Source: Acidobacteriota bacterium
Lineage (GTDB): Bacteria > Acidobacteriota > Holophagae > Acanthopleuribacterales > Acanthopleuribacteraceae
NCBI GenBank assembly: GCA_030066195.1
Contig: JASJCB010000143.1
Span: forward strand, 1 to 36,130
DNA length: 36,130 bases
Direction: 5' to 3'
A model generated the notes under the pieces. The model was given only the letters and a program-made list of their open reading frames with translations, had not been told where the DNA came from and did not search any database. Numbering within the stretch: the first letter of the stretch is position 1; every line of letters starts with the position of its first letter. The position numbers and the translations under genes were made by a program. Of the stretch, positions 8,397 through 19,000 are shown in pieces.

Positions 8397-9635
8397 TTAG
8401 ATTTTGTCGGCGGGTTTCACTTTGCAGCGATAGCGCACGATTTCGGTTTCGTCGTTCTCGCCGATCTCTACGCGGTACATATAGTCGCCTTTGAAAACCA
8501 TGTTCTGAGCTGAGGTCAAGCCTTTCATCTTGTGCTTGAACTGACCCAGGTACTTACCCTCTTTGTTGAACAGGTCGCCGGTATAGGTATTTGCCAGGAT
8601 ATCGGCATTGTGAATGGCGATGATTTTACCGTCACCGGTGGTATTCAAACCCTGAATAGGCAGACGGGAAGGCGGGAAATCCGCAATTTCCAAAGCCTTG
8701 CGGATGGTGTTCTCGGTAAATAAATGCTTGAGTTGTTCGGGCATGGCGCCGCGGAAATTATCCACCACGGGCTCCACCACCGCGTCGATATCTTCTTTGG
8801 TTTGCGAGATCGGCGTGTAGTCGCGGCCGAAGGTGAACAGCTTGTTCATTTCACTGTCCCAGGCCGTAATCACGTAGTGCTTGGCCACCGCGGTGTAGGT
8901 GCGGCCGTCGGCGGCAAAGGCAACCAGACCAAGCTTTCCTTGGGCTACAGGTTTTATATTCTCGCCCATCAACGCGGCAAAGCCGTCGGGTGTGCCGAGT
9001 GTCTGAGGATTGGGAAAATCGGTTTGATATTCAACCAGGACATGTTCGGTTTTGGAGGCCGGCACATAGACCATCCACTTGCTGATGATCTTGCGGGTCT
9101 GCATATCCGGCTTGATGCCCAGCACGAACAGGCGTTGACCGTCAGGCGACCAGTAAGCTTGCTGGAACATGGTGCCCGGAGGCGCCGGCATGGTGCGCTC
9201 CACAAACTTCATATCCTTATCGAACCAGACGTGGCGGGTGGCCTGGCCGGCGGCTTCGAATGCCGCCCCGCGACCGTCCGCCAAAATTTGGAAGAGGATC
9301 AGATTTTGAAATTCGCCCGGACCTTCGCCCGGACCGCCGATCTTGCGCACGAATGCGCCGGTTTTATCGTATTCCATGATACAGCGATCGCCCGTGTTGG
9401 CCACGTACATATGCCCGCGATCATCCACGGTTACCGTTGTTGTCAAACCCGGCCAGAGATATTCATCCCCCAAGTCCGGGCCCATGCGGAGGTCTTCCAC
9501 GATTTCGAGGGTGTAAGCGGCGCCCTCGGGATTCTTGCCGTTTTTCACCTCGGGAATATTGTCCGCGGCGAACAGTGCAGCGCTCATACCCAGTAAAGCG
9601 ATGCAAAACACGGCTCTGGAAGCAAAATGTAACAT
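8397..9635 (-). CDS. Secreted 6-bladed beta-propeller protein
   Basis: 412 residues from the ATG at 9635, chosen because AAGGAG (complement of 9642-9647) lies 6 nt upstream and a clear signal peptide follows at once (hydrophobic CIALLGMSAALFA, cleavage near AFAAD-type site at about residue 24). A longer frame to 9710 exists but would bury the signal. The mature part has NHL/6-bladed-propeller repeats, e.g. DDRGHMYVANTGDRCIMEYD followed by the family hallmark GGPGEGPGEF. These proteins are periplasmic or exported with binding roles that are mostly unknown. It ends at the hairpin terminator 8350-8376 and is divergent from the ATP-grasp ligase. Confidence 0.82.
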   Translation of the reverse strand: MLHFASRAVFCIALLGMSAALFAADNIPEVKNGKNPEGAAYTLEIVEDLRMGPDLGDEYLWPGLTTTVTVDDRGHMYVANTGDRCIMEYDKTGAFVRKIGGPGEGPGEFQNLILFQILADGRGAAFEAAGQATRHVWFDKDMKFVERTMPAPPGTMFQQAYWSPDGQRLFVLGIKPDMQTRKIISKWMVYVPASKTEHVLVEYQTDFPNPQTLGTPDGFAALMGENIKPVAQGKLGLVAFAADGRTYTAVAKHYVITAWDSEMNKLFTFGRDYTPISQTKEDIDAVVEPVVDNFRGAMPEQLKHLFTENTIRKALEIADFPPSRLPIQGLNTTGDGKIIAIHNADILANTYTGDLFNKEGKYLGQFKHKMKGLTSAQNMVFKGDYMYRVEIGENDETEIVRYRCKVKPADKI

Positions 9636-9773
9636 GACACACTCCTTAGATAGGTAACAGGCCCCGGCCGATGTTTCCAATCGGCCCGCATCATTCACAG
9701 CCAGAACCATGCCAAGCAGAAAATCTAGAATTCATGCGGCATTCAGACAAAAACGAGTGAATATCGCCTGATC

Positions 9774-9794
9774 ATTCTCACCACATGTGAGAAT
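9774..9794. promoter_or_regulatory. Perfect palindrome, candidate operator
   Basis: ATTCTCAC (9774-9781), a 5-nt spacer, then GTGAGAAT (9787-9794): an 8+8 perfect dyad of 21 bp. It lies in the 347-bp space between the divergent beta-propeller (start 9635) and ATP-grasp ligase (start 9983) genes. The size and symmetry suit a dimeric HTH regulator. A partial echo (GTGACTTTCTCAC) follows at about 9804-9816. No regulator gene is adjacent. Confidence 0.45.
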
Positions 9795-9982
9795 CAGTGC
9801 CAGGTGACTTTCTCACTGCTGAAAAGGCTGCGCCACATTCCCCGTTCGGCGGATATTTCCCCACTCGGGTCGAAAACGATCCTCCGCGGGCTCCCGGTTC
9901 TACCCGACAGTTCCGATGATATGTTCGAGGCGGTATGCTTTTTGCTGCGCACCCGGCAATTAATGATTCAGGCGGCTTGTCT

Positions 9983-11542
9983 ATGACTGTAACGCTTCCT
10001 CCTCCCGGATTAGCTCGTGAAAAGGCCCGTTTTAGAGAATTACAAGAAGGTTTTCGGCAGCAATTTGAACATGTGTTCCCCGATCCCATGGCGCCGCGCA
10101 CCGTCGTCATCATTCCCAGCCTGACGTTGGATCCCGAGATCCTGGCCAAGATCTCCGGCGCGCACCATTACGAGGAGCGCATGCTCTGTCTTCTCATGCT
10201 GCTGCGTTTCCCAAGGACGCAGCTCATTTTCGTCACCAGCCAACCGGTCGATCCCATCATTGTCGATTATTTCCTCAACTTACTGCCCGGCGTCCCCGTG
10301 AACCACGCCAGAAAGCGGCTGGTTTTAATGAGTTGCTATGACGCTTCACCGGTGTCGCTGACGACGAAGGTTCTGGCGCGTCCCCGTTTGGTTGCGCGCA
10401 TGAAGGAAAAAATGCAGTACCCCCAATCGGCCCACATGACCTGCTTCAACGCCACGCCGCTCGAACGTTCTCTGGCCGTGGCCTTGGACATTCCCTTGTT
10501 TGCCTGTGATCCCGATTTGACCGCGTTCGGTTCCAAATCGGGCGGACGTCGTATCTTTCGCGAGGCGGGCATTCCCATTCCGCCGGGTTTTGAAAGCCTG
10601 CGCGATCAGGGTGATGTGATCAATGCTCTCGCCGAGTTGAAACGCATGGACCCGAACCTGCGGCGCGCGGTGGTCAAACTGGACGAGGGTTTTTCGGGAG
10701 AGGGTAACGCCATTTTCGATTACACCGATGCCCCGCAAAGCGGTTCACTGCTACATTGGGTGGAAGCCAATATCGTCGACAGACTGCGTTTCGCGGCGCC
10801 GGCGGAGAGCTTCGAACCCTTTATGGCGCGCTTCGGCGAGATGAGCGGCATCGTGGAGACCTTTATCGAGGGTAAACAGAAGACCTCTCCGTCCGTACAA
10901 TGCCGTATCAACCCGGGCGGTAAGGCCGAGGTCATTTCTACACACGACCAGGTGATGGGCGGACATTCCGGCCAGGTCTTTCTGGGTTGTACCTTCCCCG
11001 CCAACCGTGAATATCGTTTGGAAATCCAGGAAATGGGAGCCCGAGTGGCCAGGCTTTTGCGCGGCTACGATGTCCTGGGACGTTTCGGGGTCGATTTCAT
11101 TTCGGTGGCCGGTCCCCAGGGCTGGAAACACTACGCCATCGAAATCAATTTGCGCAAGGGCGGCACCACGCATCCGTTCATGATGTTGCAATTCCTGACT
11201 GACGGCGAATATGACGCCGATACCGGGAAATACCTCACGCCCACGGGCCGTGCGCGCTACTATTTCTGCACCGATAACCTGGAAAATGAAATCTATCGGG
11301 GCCTGACCGCGGAAGACCTGATCGATATCGCGGTCTGCAACGGACTTCACTTCCATGGCGCAAGCCAGGAGGGTGTGGTCTTCCACCTGATCGGAGCCCT
11401 GAGCGAATTCGGCAAACTGGGGGTGGTGGCTATCGGCCGAACACCTGAACGCGCCCGCAAGTTTTACGAAAAAACCGTAGAAGTATTGCACGTGGAAAGC
11501 CGCCGTCATCACGGCTACACCCAAAACCTGATCCCATGTTGA
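9983..11542 (+). CDS. ATP-grasp peptide ligase, PGM1-like
   Basis: 519 residues from the ATG at 9983; an in-frame ATG at 9935 is possible. Layout: a pre-ATP-grasp domain (about 1-175), an ATP-grasp core (about 180-395) with the glycine-rich nucleotide loop KLDEGFSGEGN and the metal-binding IEINLRKGGTTHP segment, and a C-terminal PGM1_C-like domain (about 430-519). Members of this family form amide bonds through an acyl-phosphate; PGM1 of pheganomycin biosynthesis couples a nonproteinogenic amino acid to peptides. Lying upstream of an NRPS-PKS gene on the same strand, it may modify the precursor or product, but 1.5 kb separates the two, so co-transcription is unproven. Family placement is from remembered motifs, not a search. 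Confidence 0.78.
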   Translation: MTVTLPPPGLAREKARFRELQEGFRQQFEHVFPDPMAPRTVVIIPSLTLDPEILAKISGAHHYEERMLCLLMLLRFPRTQLIFVTSQPVDPIIVDYFLNLLPGVPVNHARKRLVLMSCYDASPVSLTTKVLARPRLVARMKEKMQYPQSAHMTCFNATPLERSLAVALDIPLFACDPDLTAFGSKSGGRRIFREAGIPIPPGFESLRDQGDVINALAELKRMDPNLRRAVVKLDEGFSGEGNAIFDYTDAPQSGSLLHWVEANIVDRLRFAAPAESFEPFMARFGEMSGIVETFIEGKQKTSPSVQCRINPGGKAEVISTHDQVMGGHSGQVFLGCTFPANREYRLEIQEMGARVARLLRGYDVLGRFGVDFISVAGPQGWKHYAIEINLRKGGTTHPFMMLQFLTDGEYDADTGKYLTPTGRARYYFCTDNLENEIYRGLTAEDLIDIAVCNGLHFHGASQEGVVFHLIGALSEFGKLGVVAIGRTPERARKFYEKTVEVLHVESRRHHGYTQNLIPC

Positions 11543-11767
11543 GTATCGGTGGACGGGAAGAACAGGATTGATTTCTTCAGGCCTTGCGATCGTTCGGTAG
11601 TGAGACCGGCTCGGCCTTCGGCATTGTCGCGGAGATTAACCCAAAATGGTGGAATTTTCCGCAACGGCTCCCCACGGAGAGTACGATTGCCGGGTATGCT
11701 GAGCATGCGATTTCATTTCTCCGTTGCCGAGACCACGGGTAAATCGTTGGTAGACAAGGGCACGACC

Positions 11768-11986
11768 ATGTCGCACCGGACATGGCTTTTGGCCGGCCTG
11801 ATTTTGTTTTGGCCGGCACGCCCTATGCTTTGTGAGGATATTGTGAGCGGTCGCTGGGATAGCGGTCGTTATGAGGAATGTTTACGGAACAATGATTTTG
11901 ATTGCCCTCAACATCTTTCCTCACACTTACGTACAGAACTCAATGTCAAACCGGTTTCGGCACACCTCTGTAACATCGTGCGGTGA
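11768..11986 (+). CDS. Possible small secreted protein (hypothetical)
   Basis: 72 codons from the ATG at 11768. The N-terminus looks like a signal peptide (HRTWLLAGLILFWPA, then a Cys near residue 21-22). The rest is short, polar and Cys-containing (ECLRNNDFDC), with no known domain. The stop codon lies in the loop of a perfect hairpin. It could be real, the remnant of a longer exported protein, or chance; an open frame continues upstream to 11549 without a good start. Confidence 0.3.
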   Translation: MSHRTWLLAGLILFWPARPMLCEDIVSGRWDSGRYEECLRNNDFDCPQHLSSHLRTELNVKPVSAHLCNIVR

Positions 11987-12010
11987 TACCCGCACGGGTC
12001 GGTTGCGACC
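11977..12010 (+). other. Tandem hairpins
   Basis: A perfect 7-bp stem CGTGCGG/CCGCACG (11977-11983, 11990-11996) with a 6-nt loop is directly followed by GGTCG/CGACC (11997-12001, 12006-12010) with a 4-nt loop. There is no T-run. Possible transcript end or structured RNA element after the small ORF or the ligase gene. Confidence 0.4.
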
Positions 12011-12555
12011 GGCCCCCAAAAGTAACAGCCGTGTGCCGAATCCCTCTTTTACGAAGACCCGGCGCGGGAATCGAACAGGGCATCGGGCCGGACTACGTAT
12101 TTTCAATCGCCGAAATGAAAGCGACGGCCGCCGGGAAAAGACATGAGGCAGAGTCGATAAGGTCGAAAAACGGTACAGGAACAGCGATAAGAACCAGGGA
12201 ATACCGTCCCCCGAAAGCTGTGATTGCGTTGTCTTAGAAGTCTGTTGCGCATAGAACCATCGGCCTGATCCGTCGAATTAGACACATCGTGAGTCTCACG
12301 ATACGCCCATCGGCCGATTTCAGTCCGAGCCGGGCCCTCGCAACGAGCCCAAAGTCGCCGCCGGCCGGCTTGAGATTCTCAACAATGCGCCCAGAACAAA
12401 ATGGCACAACCTTATGAATATGTTGTTGGGCTCATTTATGGTATTTTGGCTGATTTAGATTGTTTTATGGCTGTACACTTTGTCATTGGTTGATTTTTGA
12501 CCGAGCGCGGGGCTGTTTGACGGCCTGACGAATGCCCTGAGTCAATGAGGCGGTG

Positions 12556-12595
12556 CCGGGGCTTTCACCCGGGCCGGGACGGCCTTTTCTTTTTC
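12556..12595 (+). terminator. Terminator-like hairpin
   Basis: CCGGG (12556-12560) pairs with CCCGG (12568-12572); a second GGCC/GGCC pairing follows, then TTTTCTTTTT at 12584-12593. This is the best intrinsic-terminator candidate between the ligase and the NRPS-PKS gene and argues that the latter has its own promoter. Confidence 0.45.
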
Positions 12596-12915
12596 AGAAT
12601 TCATGCTGACGACTCCTGTAACCATGGCGTCACGGTCGTCTACTCGGGAATTTTGTTAACTCACGGAAATTTACAGAGTTCGAATCGTTGCTTATTGATA
12701 ACATTAGTGTGCGCCGTCGTTTCAATCGTCCCCGGATGAATGGGAAACGCCCTATCCATACATGCGAAAAAAATCACCGAATAGGTTCAAAAAGAAAAAA
12801 AACGACCCTCTTACTTATTTTCCAGGGGCAAAAATGCCGTAGTAAGTAGAATAAGGGTGTGCCGACTCGCTTGGTAACATTTGATTGTTGCTCTAACTTA
12901 TAAAAATATCGATAA

Positions 12916-12952
12916 CAAAAACATTGCAACTTAATGAATTTTGCAAAAACAT
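12916..12952 (+). repeat. Direct repeats in the NRPS-PKS promoter region
   Basis: CAAAAACAT occurs at 12916-12924 and 12944-12952, a 28-bp period, in an AT-rich stretch 57-93 bp before the ATG at 13009; TTGCAA also occurs twice here (about 12924-12929 and 12941-12946). They could be activator sites or mere AT-rich promoter context. Confidence 0.3.
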
Positions 12953-13008
12953 AGATCTTACCGGGGCTTTGTAGTTCATCGATCCATACACCCGGTTGGG
13001 GGCGCCTT

Positions 13009-16000
13009 ATGACAGACCGGTCACGATACCCACTTTCACCCAGTCAGGAACAAATTTTGGTGGAGAGTTTGCAAGCGCGGGGTGAAGACCCCTACACCAC
13101 AAAGGTGACTTGCGCTCTCCTCGACCCGCCCGACATGGCGGAAATGGAGCGGCGTTGGAACAATGCGCTTGCCAATTTTCCCAACCTTTTCCAGGTACTT
13201 CGCGTTGAAGAGGGCGTCTGGAGCCAGGAGATTAGGGAGGATGCCGTCCTGCCGCTCAAGCATTGGGAAATAGAATCTCACGAGGGAATTTGGGACTTCC
13301 ATGAAACCGCCCACCTCCACAAATTCGATCTGGCTGCCGGGGAGCCCCTGGTAGTTTTCAATATCTTCCAAAAGGAGGACAAGTGCCTGGGCTTCTCATT
13401 GGTTACTCACCATGTGCTCTATGATGCGGTCGGCGTGTCCATGTTGGTGGTCTACCTGTTGGAACGGGAACAACCGCCCGTGCCCAAAGGCTTGAACAAC
13501 GGCGATTACGCCTGTTGGTTCAGGGATCAGGATTGGAGCGAGGCGCGCGCGTTCTGGACCAACTACATGCGTGATTTCGATCAGGTCGGCACTCTTCCCA
13601 TGTTGCGTGCACGGGGCGAGACCGGCGGTTCGCTGAGGGGTCGCGGCATGCGCACCGTGGACCTTTCTCCCCATACCGCGGTTGCCCTGAACAAGCTGGT
13701 TAAAGAAACGAAAGTAACCATGGCAACCCTGGCCTACAGCGCTTGGGCTGTTGTGCTGGGACGGTATACGGGTCAACCGGACGTAGCTTTCGGAGCGCCG
13801 CGCAGTTGTCGCAAGGGCGGGATGAAAGGCTTGGAAACCATGGTCGGCATTACCCTCAATACCGTTCCTTTGCGCGCCATGATTACCTTCAACAAGACGG
13901 TCGGCCGGCTGTTGGCGGATATACGCCAAGACTGGATCGATTTCAGGCCCCATGAACGCCTTTCCCTTTCCGAAATCATGTCATTGGCCGGGGGCCGGGC
14001 GACGCTTCAAACGACTTGTAACTTTCACTACGGCGTGGGCACCATGATTCGCCGTTTCATCGAGGATCCCATCAGCGAAATTGAAGTACACGCCCTGGCC
14101 GAGCCCACCAATCCGCTCTCCATGGCCATGCTGGTTTTCGAGGACAAGGTTCAACTGAGCCTTTCCTACGATCTGGAATTGGTGCGCACCGTTCAGGCAG
14201 GCCGCATGCTCGACTGCCTGTTGATGGTCGTCGAAGCCATGGCGCAACAGGGCAAAGATGCGCGCCTGGGCGAATTACCCGCCATGTCGCCCCAGGAGGC
14301 GGAGCGCACCCTTTCGGTCTGGAATCAGACCGGAAAATCCTACGGCAGCCCCGTTCCGGTTCACCAACTCTTCGAATCCGGCGTGGCCGCCTGGGGCGAT
14401 GCGATCGCGCTGGATTTCGAGGGCGAATACCTGAAATATCGCGAGCTGAACGACGGGGCCGATCGACTGGCCGCTCGGCTTTCCGCGCTGGGAGCCGGAA
14501 CCGGCGATTTAGTGGCGCTGTGTCTGCCGCGCTCCCATTTCATGGTGGTCGCCATTCTGGGGACCGTCAAAGCAGGATGCGCCTACCTACCTCTGGCCAC
14601 TGACACGCCCAGAGCCAGGTTGGACAACATTTTGTCGGATGCCGCGCCGCGGGCTGCTGTAACCCTGGCCGAGTTCAGCGCGCCTTTCGAGGCGGGCGGC
14701 ATCCCGGTTCTGGCCTTGGACCAACTCGATGAAAAGGAACCGCTCCCCGACTATCGACCTCCCAAAATCACCCCGGAAGGACTTGCCTATGTGATCTATA
14801 CCTCCGGCTCTACCGGGGTTCCCAAGGGTGTCATGTGCACGCACGCCGGACTGTTCAACCGCCTGCAATGGATGCAGCAGACCTTTCTGTTGACGCCTCA
14901 AGACCGGGTTCTGCAAAAGACGGCCTACACATTCGATGTCAGTGTTTGGGAGTTCTTTTGGCCCCTGCTGTTCGGGGGACGCCTGGTCATCGCCCTGCCG
15001 GAAGGGCACAAGGACCCGGTCTATCTCGTGGAAACCATCCGTAGGGCCGGGGTTACTATTTCCCACTTTGTTCCTTCCATGTTGACCTTGTTCCTCAAGG
15101 CGCCGGAAGTGGAAACCCTGACCCGGCTGCGGCTGGTCCTATGCAGCGGCGAGGCGCTGACGGCGGATCAGGTCAGCGTCTTCTACGATCGTTGCACAGC
15201 ATCGCTGCACAATCTCTACGGCCCTACCGAGGCAGCAATCGATGTGACCCATCAGCCCTGCGAATCGGGCATGGCCGAGGTGCCCATCGGCAAACCCATC
15301 GGCAACACCCGCGTTTACGTGCTGAATACCGAAATGCAGCCCGTGCCCGTCGGTGTTCCCGGCGAACTCTTCCTGGCCGGAGTGCAACTGGCCCGCGGGT
15401 ATCTGAACCGGCCCGGCCTGACCGCGGAACGCTTTGTGATCCCCCCGGCACACTTGAACGAAACCTCGCGCCTGTACCGTACCGGCGACCTGGTTCGCCG
15501 CCTGGAAGACGGGGAGCTGGCCTATCTGGGCCGTTTGGACAATCAGGTCAAGATCCGTGGATTCCGCATCGAATTGGGCGAGATCGAGGCGGCCTTGGGT
15601 CGTTTCGCGGGAGTCAGCCAGGTAGCTGTCACCCTGCAACGGGACCACCGCAACGATGCCTACCTTGCCGCCTACCTGGTTTTGGAAAACTCGCCGGCGG
15701 AACCCGAGCGCAACGAGATCAAACGGTTCCTGGGCGAAACGCTGCCCGCCTACATGGTGCCTTCCGTCTATATCTTTCTGCCGGAAATGCCGCTTACCTC
15801 CAGCGGCAAGCTGAACCGTCGCGCCCTGCCGGACCCCAGGGCTCAATTCGACAGCTCGCGACGTGAGGGCGACATACCGCAACCGGGCATGGAAAGCCTG
15901 GTGGCCGAACTCTTTTGCTCCTATTTAAAGGTAGAAACCTGTACCCGCAACGAGCACTTTTTCGAACTGGGCGGTCACTCGTTGACCGCTGCCCACATGG

Positions 16001-19000
16001 CGATGGAACTCCAGCAACGGCTGGGCAGCGATATCTCGCCTAACATGATCACCCGACACCCCATCTTGAAAGACCTTGCCGAGGTATTGACCCTTGCCAC
16101 CTTGCAAAATACCAGTGACCGCCTGAACCTGGAACCCCAGCAGCGGCCGAAAGACGTTCCCGCCTCGCGCAGCCAGGAGTGGATGTGGCTGCTGCATCAA
16201 TTGGAAGAAGGTCGCAATACCTACACGATTCCCCTGGGGTATCGCTTTGAAGGCCCCCTGAACCTGGATGTGTTGAAACTGTCCCTCAACCGCATGGTCA
16301 CCCGGCACGAGATGATGCGCACCACCTTTTATACGAGAGAGGGTAAGGTCTACCAAAACATTCAGGAGACCGGGTCGCCGGCGCTCGATGTTCGAGACTG
16401 CAACAAGGAAGAAGTGGAGGAGCTTTGGCTGGAAGGTTTGTCGCGTTCCTTCGACTTACAGAAAGGCCCCTTGTGGCGCGTCTACCTGGCCAGGGTCTCC
16501 GATCAACTGCACTACCTGTTTGTGATGGTGCACCACATCGCCTGCGACGGTTACGGCCTGCAATACTTTTTCTTCGAATTGTGGGAACACTACCGCCAGG
16601 GCTTGACCGGCGGCAAAACCAGGGGCGCCATGCCCAAGATCCAACCGGCCGACCTGGCTATTTGGGAACGTCAGCGCATGGATCGCACGCGTACGCGAGA
16701 ACTCCGCGATTACTGGCAGAAGCGTTTGGCCGGCGCCGAAACCGGTATCAATCTTCCCCTGGTTCGTCCCAGGAAGAAGCATCGGCGCGGCGAGGGCGCC
16801 TCCATCTTCACCCAATTCTCGCCGGGCCTGCGTCGTTCCGTGGACGACCTGTGCAAGAAGCTGCGGGTGACGCCCTTCTCCCTGATGCTGGCGGCCTGGT
16901 TCGTCCTGATGCAGCGCTACAGCGGCCGCAACGACCTGGTTGTTTCGGTTACCTTTGCCGGTCGAGACCACCGGGAAACCCAAAAGCTGATCGCGGCCCT
17001 GCTCAACGTGCTGCCGGTGCGCTACGAAGTCGCCGACGGCATCCACTTCGGCGGCATGTGCAAGGAAGTCCACGAGATGCTGATCGAAGACCGTGCACAT
17101 GCCGATCTTTCGCCGCAACAACTGATGCAGATGATGGAATCGCGCGGCAACGAAACCTCGCGATTCCTGTCGCCGGTGCTCTTCGACCTGAAAATGGCAG
17201 AGTCGGAAGAGGTACAAATCGGCTCCTTGTGCATCACCCCGGAACACCGGCCCATGTTTACGGCCAAAATGGATATGCTCATTTCCCTGCGCCTGGGCGC
17301 TTCAGATATGGACGCCTACCTGGAGTACGACCACAGCCTCTTCGATCGCGCCGCCATGGAAGGCCTGATGGACTGTTACCAAACGCTGCTCGGGCGCCTG
17401 ATCCGTTTCCAGGCCGTCGCGGTCAGCCGCCTCAGCCTGCTGTCGGCAAAGCAACGCCTATTACTCCAACGCTGGGGCACGGGTAAGGAAGCGCCCGTAC
17501 CGGAGAACCTGTTCCAGATGTTCGCCGATGCCGCTCAAAAATATCCCCAAGCTGTTGCCCTGGAAGAAGGCGATGAGGAATTGACCTACGGGGAACTGTT
17601 GGAACAGGCCGCGGCCCTCGGCGTCTCCTTGAGCGTGAAGGGCATGGGTCCGGGCGAAAACGTGGCCATTTACTGCCGGCGCGGCATGGATCGCGTGACG
17701 GCCCTCCTGGCCGTGTTATGGACGGGGGCGGCTTACGTGCCCATCGACACCGCCTATCCGGCCTCCCGCGTTCAGGCCATAGTGGAAGATGCCCGCATCT
17801 CGCGAGTCCTGGTCTCGCGTGATGATTCCCAACCTTTTCCGGTCGAGCGCTGCCATTGCCTGCCCGTCCACCGTGGTGAATCGGATTGGTCTCGAGACTA
17901 TCCCGAACCCTACCACCCGGGCCCCATGGCTCCTGCCTACATTGTTTTTACATCGGGCTCTACCGGCAGACCCAAGGGGGTGGTGATCAGTCATCGCGGT
18001 GCTTGTAATTTCGTCAGTGGGTTTACCGCCGCGGCACAAATGACCGCGGGCGGTAGGATGATCCAACTGGCCAGTCCCGGCTTCGACGCTTTCTTCCTGG
18101 AATGGGGTCTGGCCTTGACTTCCGGCTCCACGCTGGTCACCGCTCCTCGCGAGTACCTGGTGCCCGGCAAACCCTTGAACCGGTTCCTTCGCTTGGAACG
18201 CATCTCCCATATCCTGCTGCCGCCCTCCATCGGCGCCGTTACCCCGGCCGAGAACCTGCCCAACCTGCGCACCATCTTCTTCGGCGGCGAGGCCCTGGCC
18301 CCCGATATTGCCGCCCGCTGGCTGCCGGGTCGTCGTTGCTTCAATGCTTACGGTCCCTCCGAAGTCTCCGTGGCAACCTGCCTCTACCGCTTACCGCGCG
18401 AGCCCGGCGATACCATGCCTATCGGCGGACCCCTGGCCAATCTACGCATCCACGTGCTGGACGGGGACGGTCAGCCCGTGCCGCCCGGACAACCCGGTGA
18501 ATTATGCGTCGGCGGCGCCGGCGTGGCTCAGGGATACGTGGGCCGACCCGGCCTTACCGCGGAACGATTTATTCCTGAGCCCGGTCAATCCGGCGCGGTG
18601 ATGTATCGTACCGGCGACCGGGTGCGCTGGGGCAATAACGGCAGCCTGGTCTTCATCGGCCGCTTGGACAACCAGGTCAAGATTCGCGGCTTCCGTGTGG
18701 AGCCCGACGAGGTGGCTCGGGTGCTGATGGATTATCCCGAGGTGCGCAATGCCGTGGTGACCTGCAAGGAAATCCCCGGTCGCGGCACGGTCCTGATCGC
18801 CTATGCCGAAACCGACGAGGTCTGGAAAAGCGCCGAGGTACGCCGCTTCCTGGCCGATCGTCTGCCCGCGTACATGCTGCCCTCCTTCCTGGTGCGCATG
18901 GCGGAATTGCCGCTGACTCCGTCGGGCAAGGTGAATCGAAGCGTCCTGCCGGAACCCAAGCTCACCGAAAGCGTGGGCATCGCGGAAGACGCCGTCGAGG

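Larger units (their letters stand above)
11543..13008. other. Long, largely non-coding region upstream of the NRPS-PKS gene
   Basis: About 1.47 kb. It contains one possible small secreted-protein ORF (11768-11986), tandem hairpins (11977-12010), a terminator-like hairpin (12556-12595), and an AT-rich last 250 bp with short direct repeats that must include the promoter of the giant gene. A weak imperfect hairpin with CCCT/AGGG ends and CTTAC/GTAAG lies at about 12808-12859. Overlapping short frames at 11983-12237 show no coding character that I recognise. Confidence 0.5.

Noticed and set aside
11543..13008. CRISPR array or tandem repeats in the long gap
   Set aside because: Only two short 9-bp direct repeats are present; no regular repeat-spacer pattern.
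16425..17486. A 353-codon second-frame ORF inside the megasynthase
   Set aside because: Arg/Pro/Gly-rich out-of-frame translation of the C2 domain; no motif of its own.
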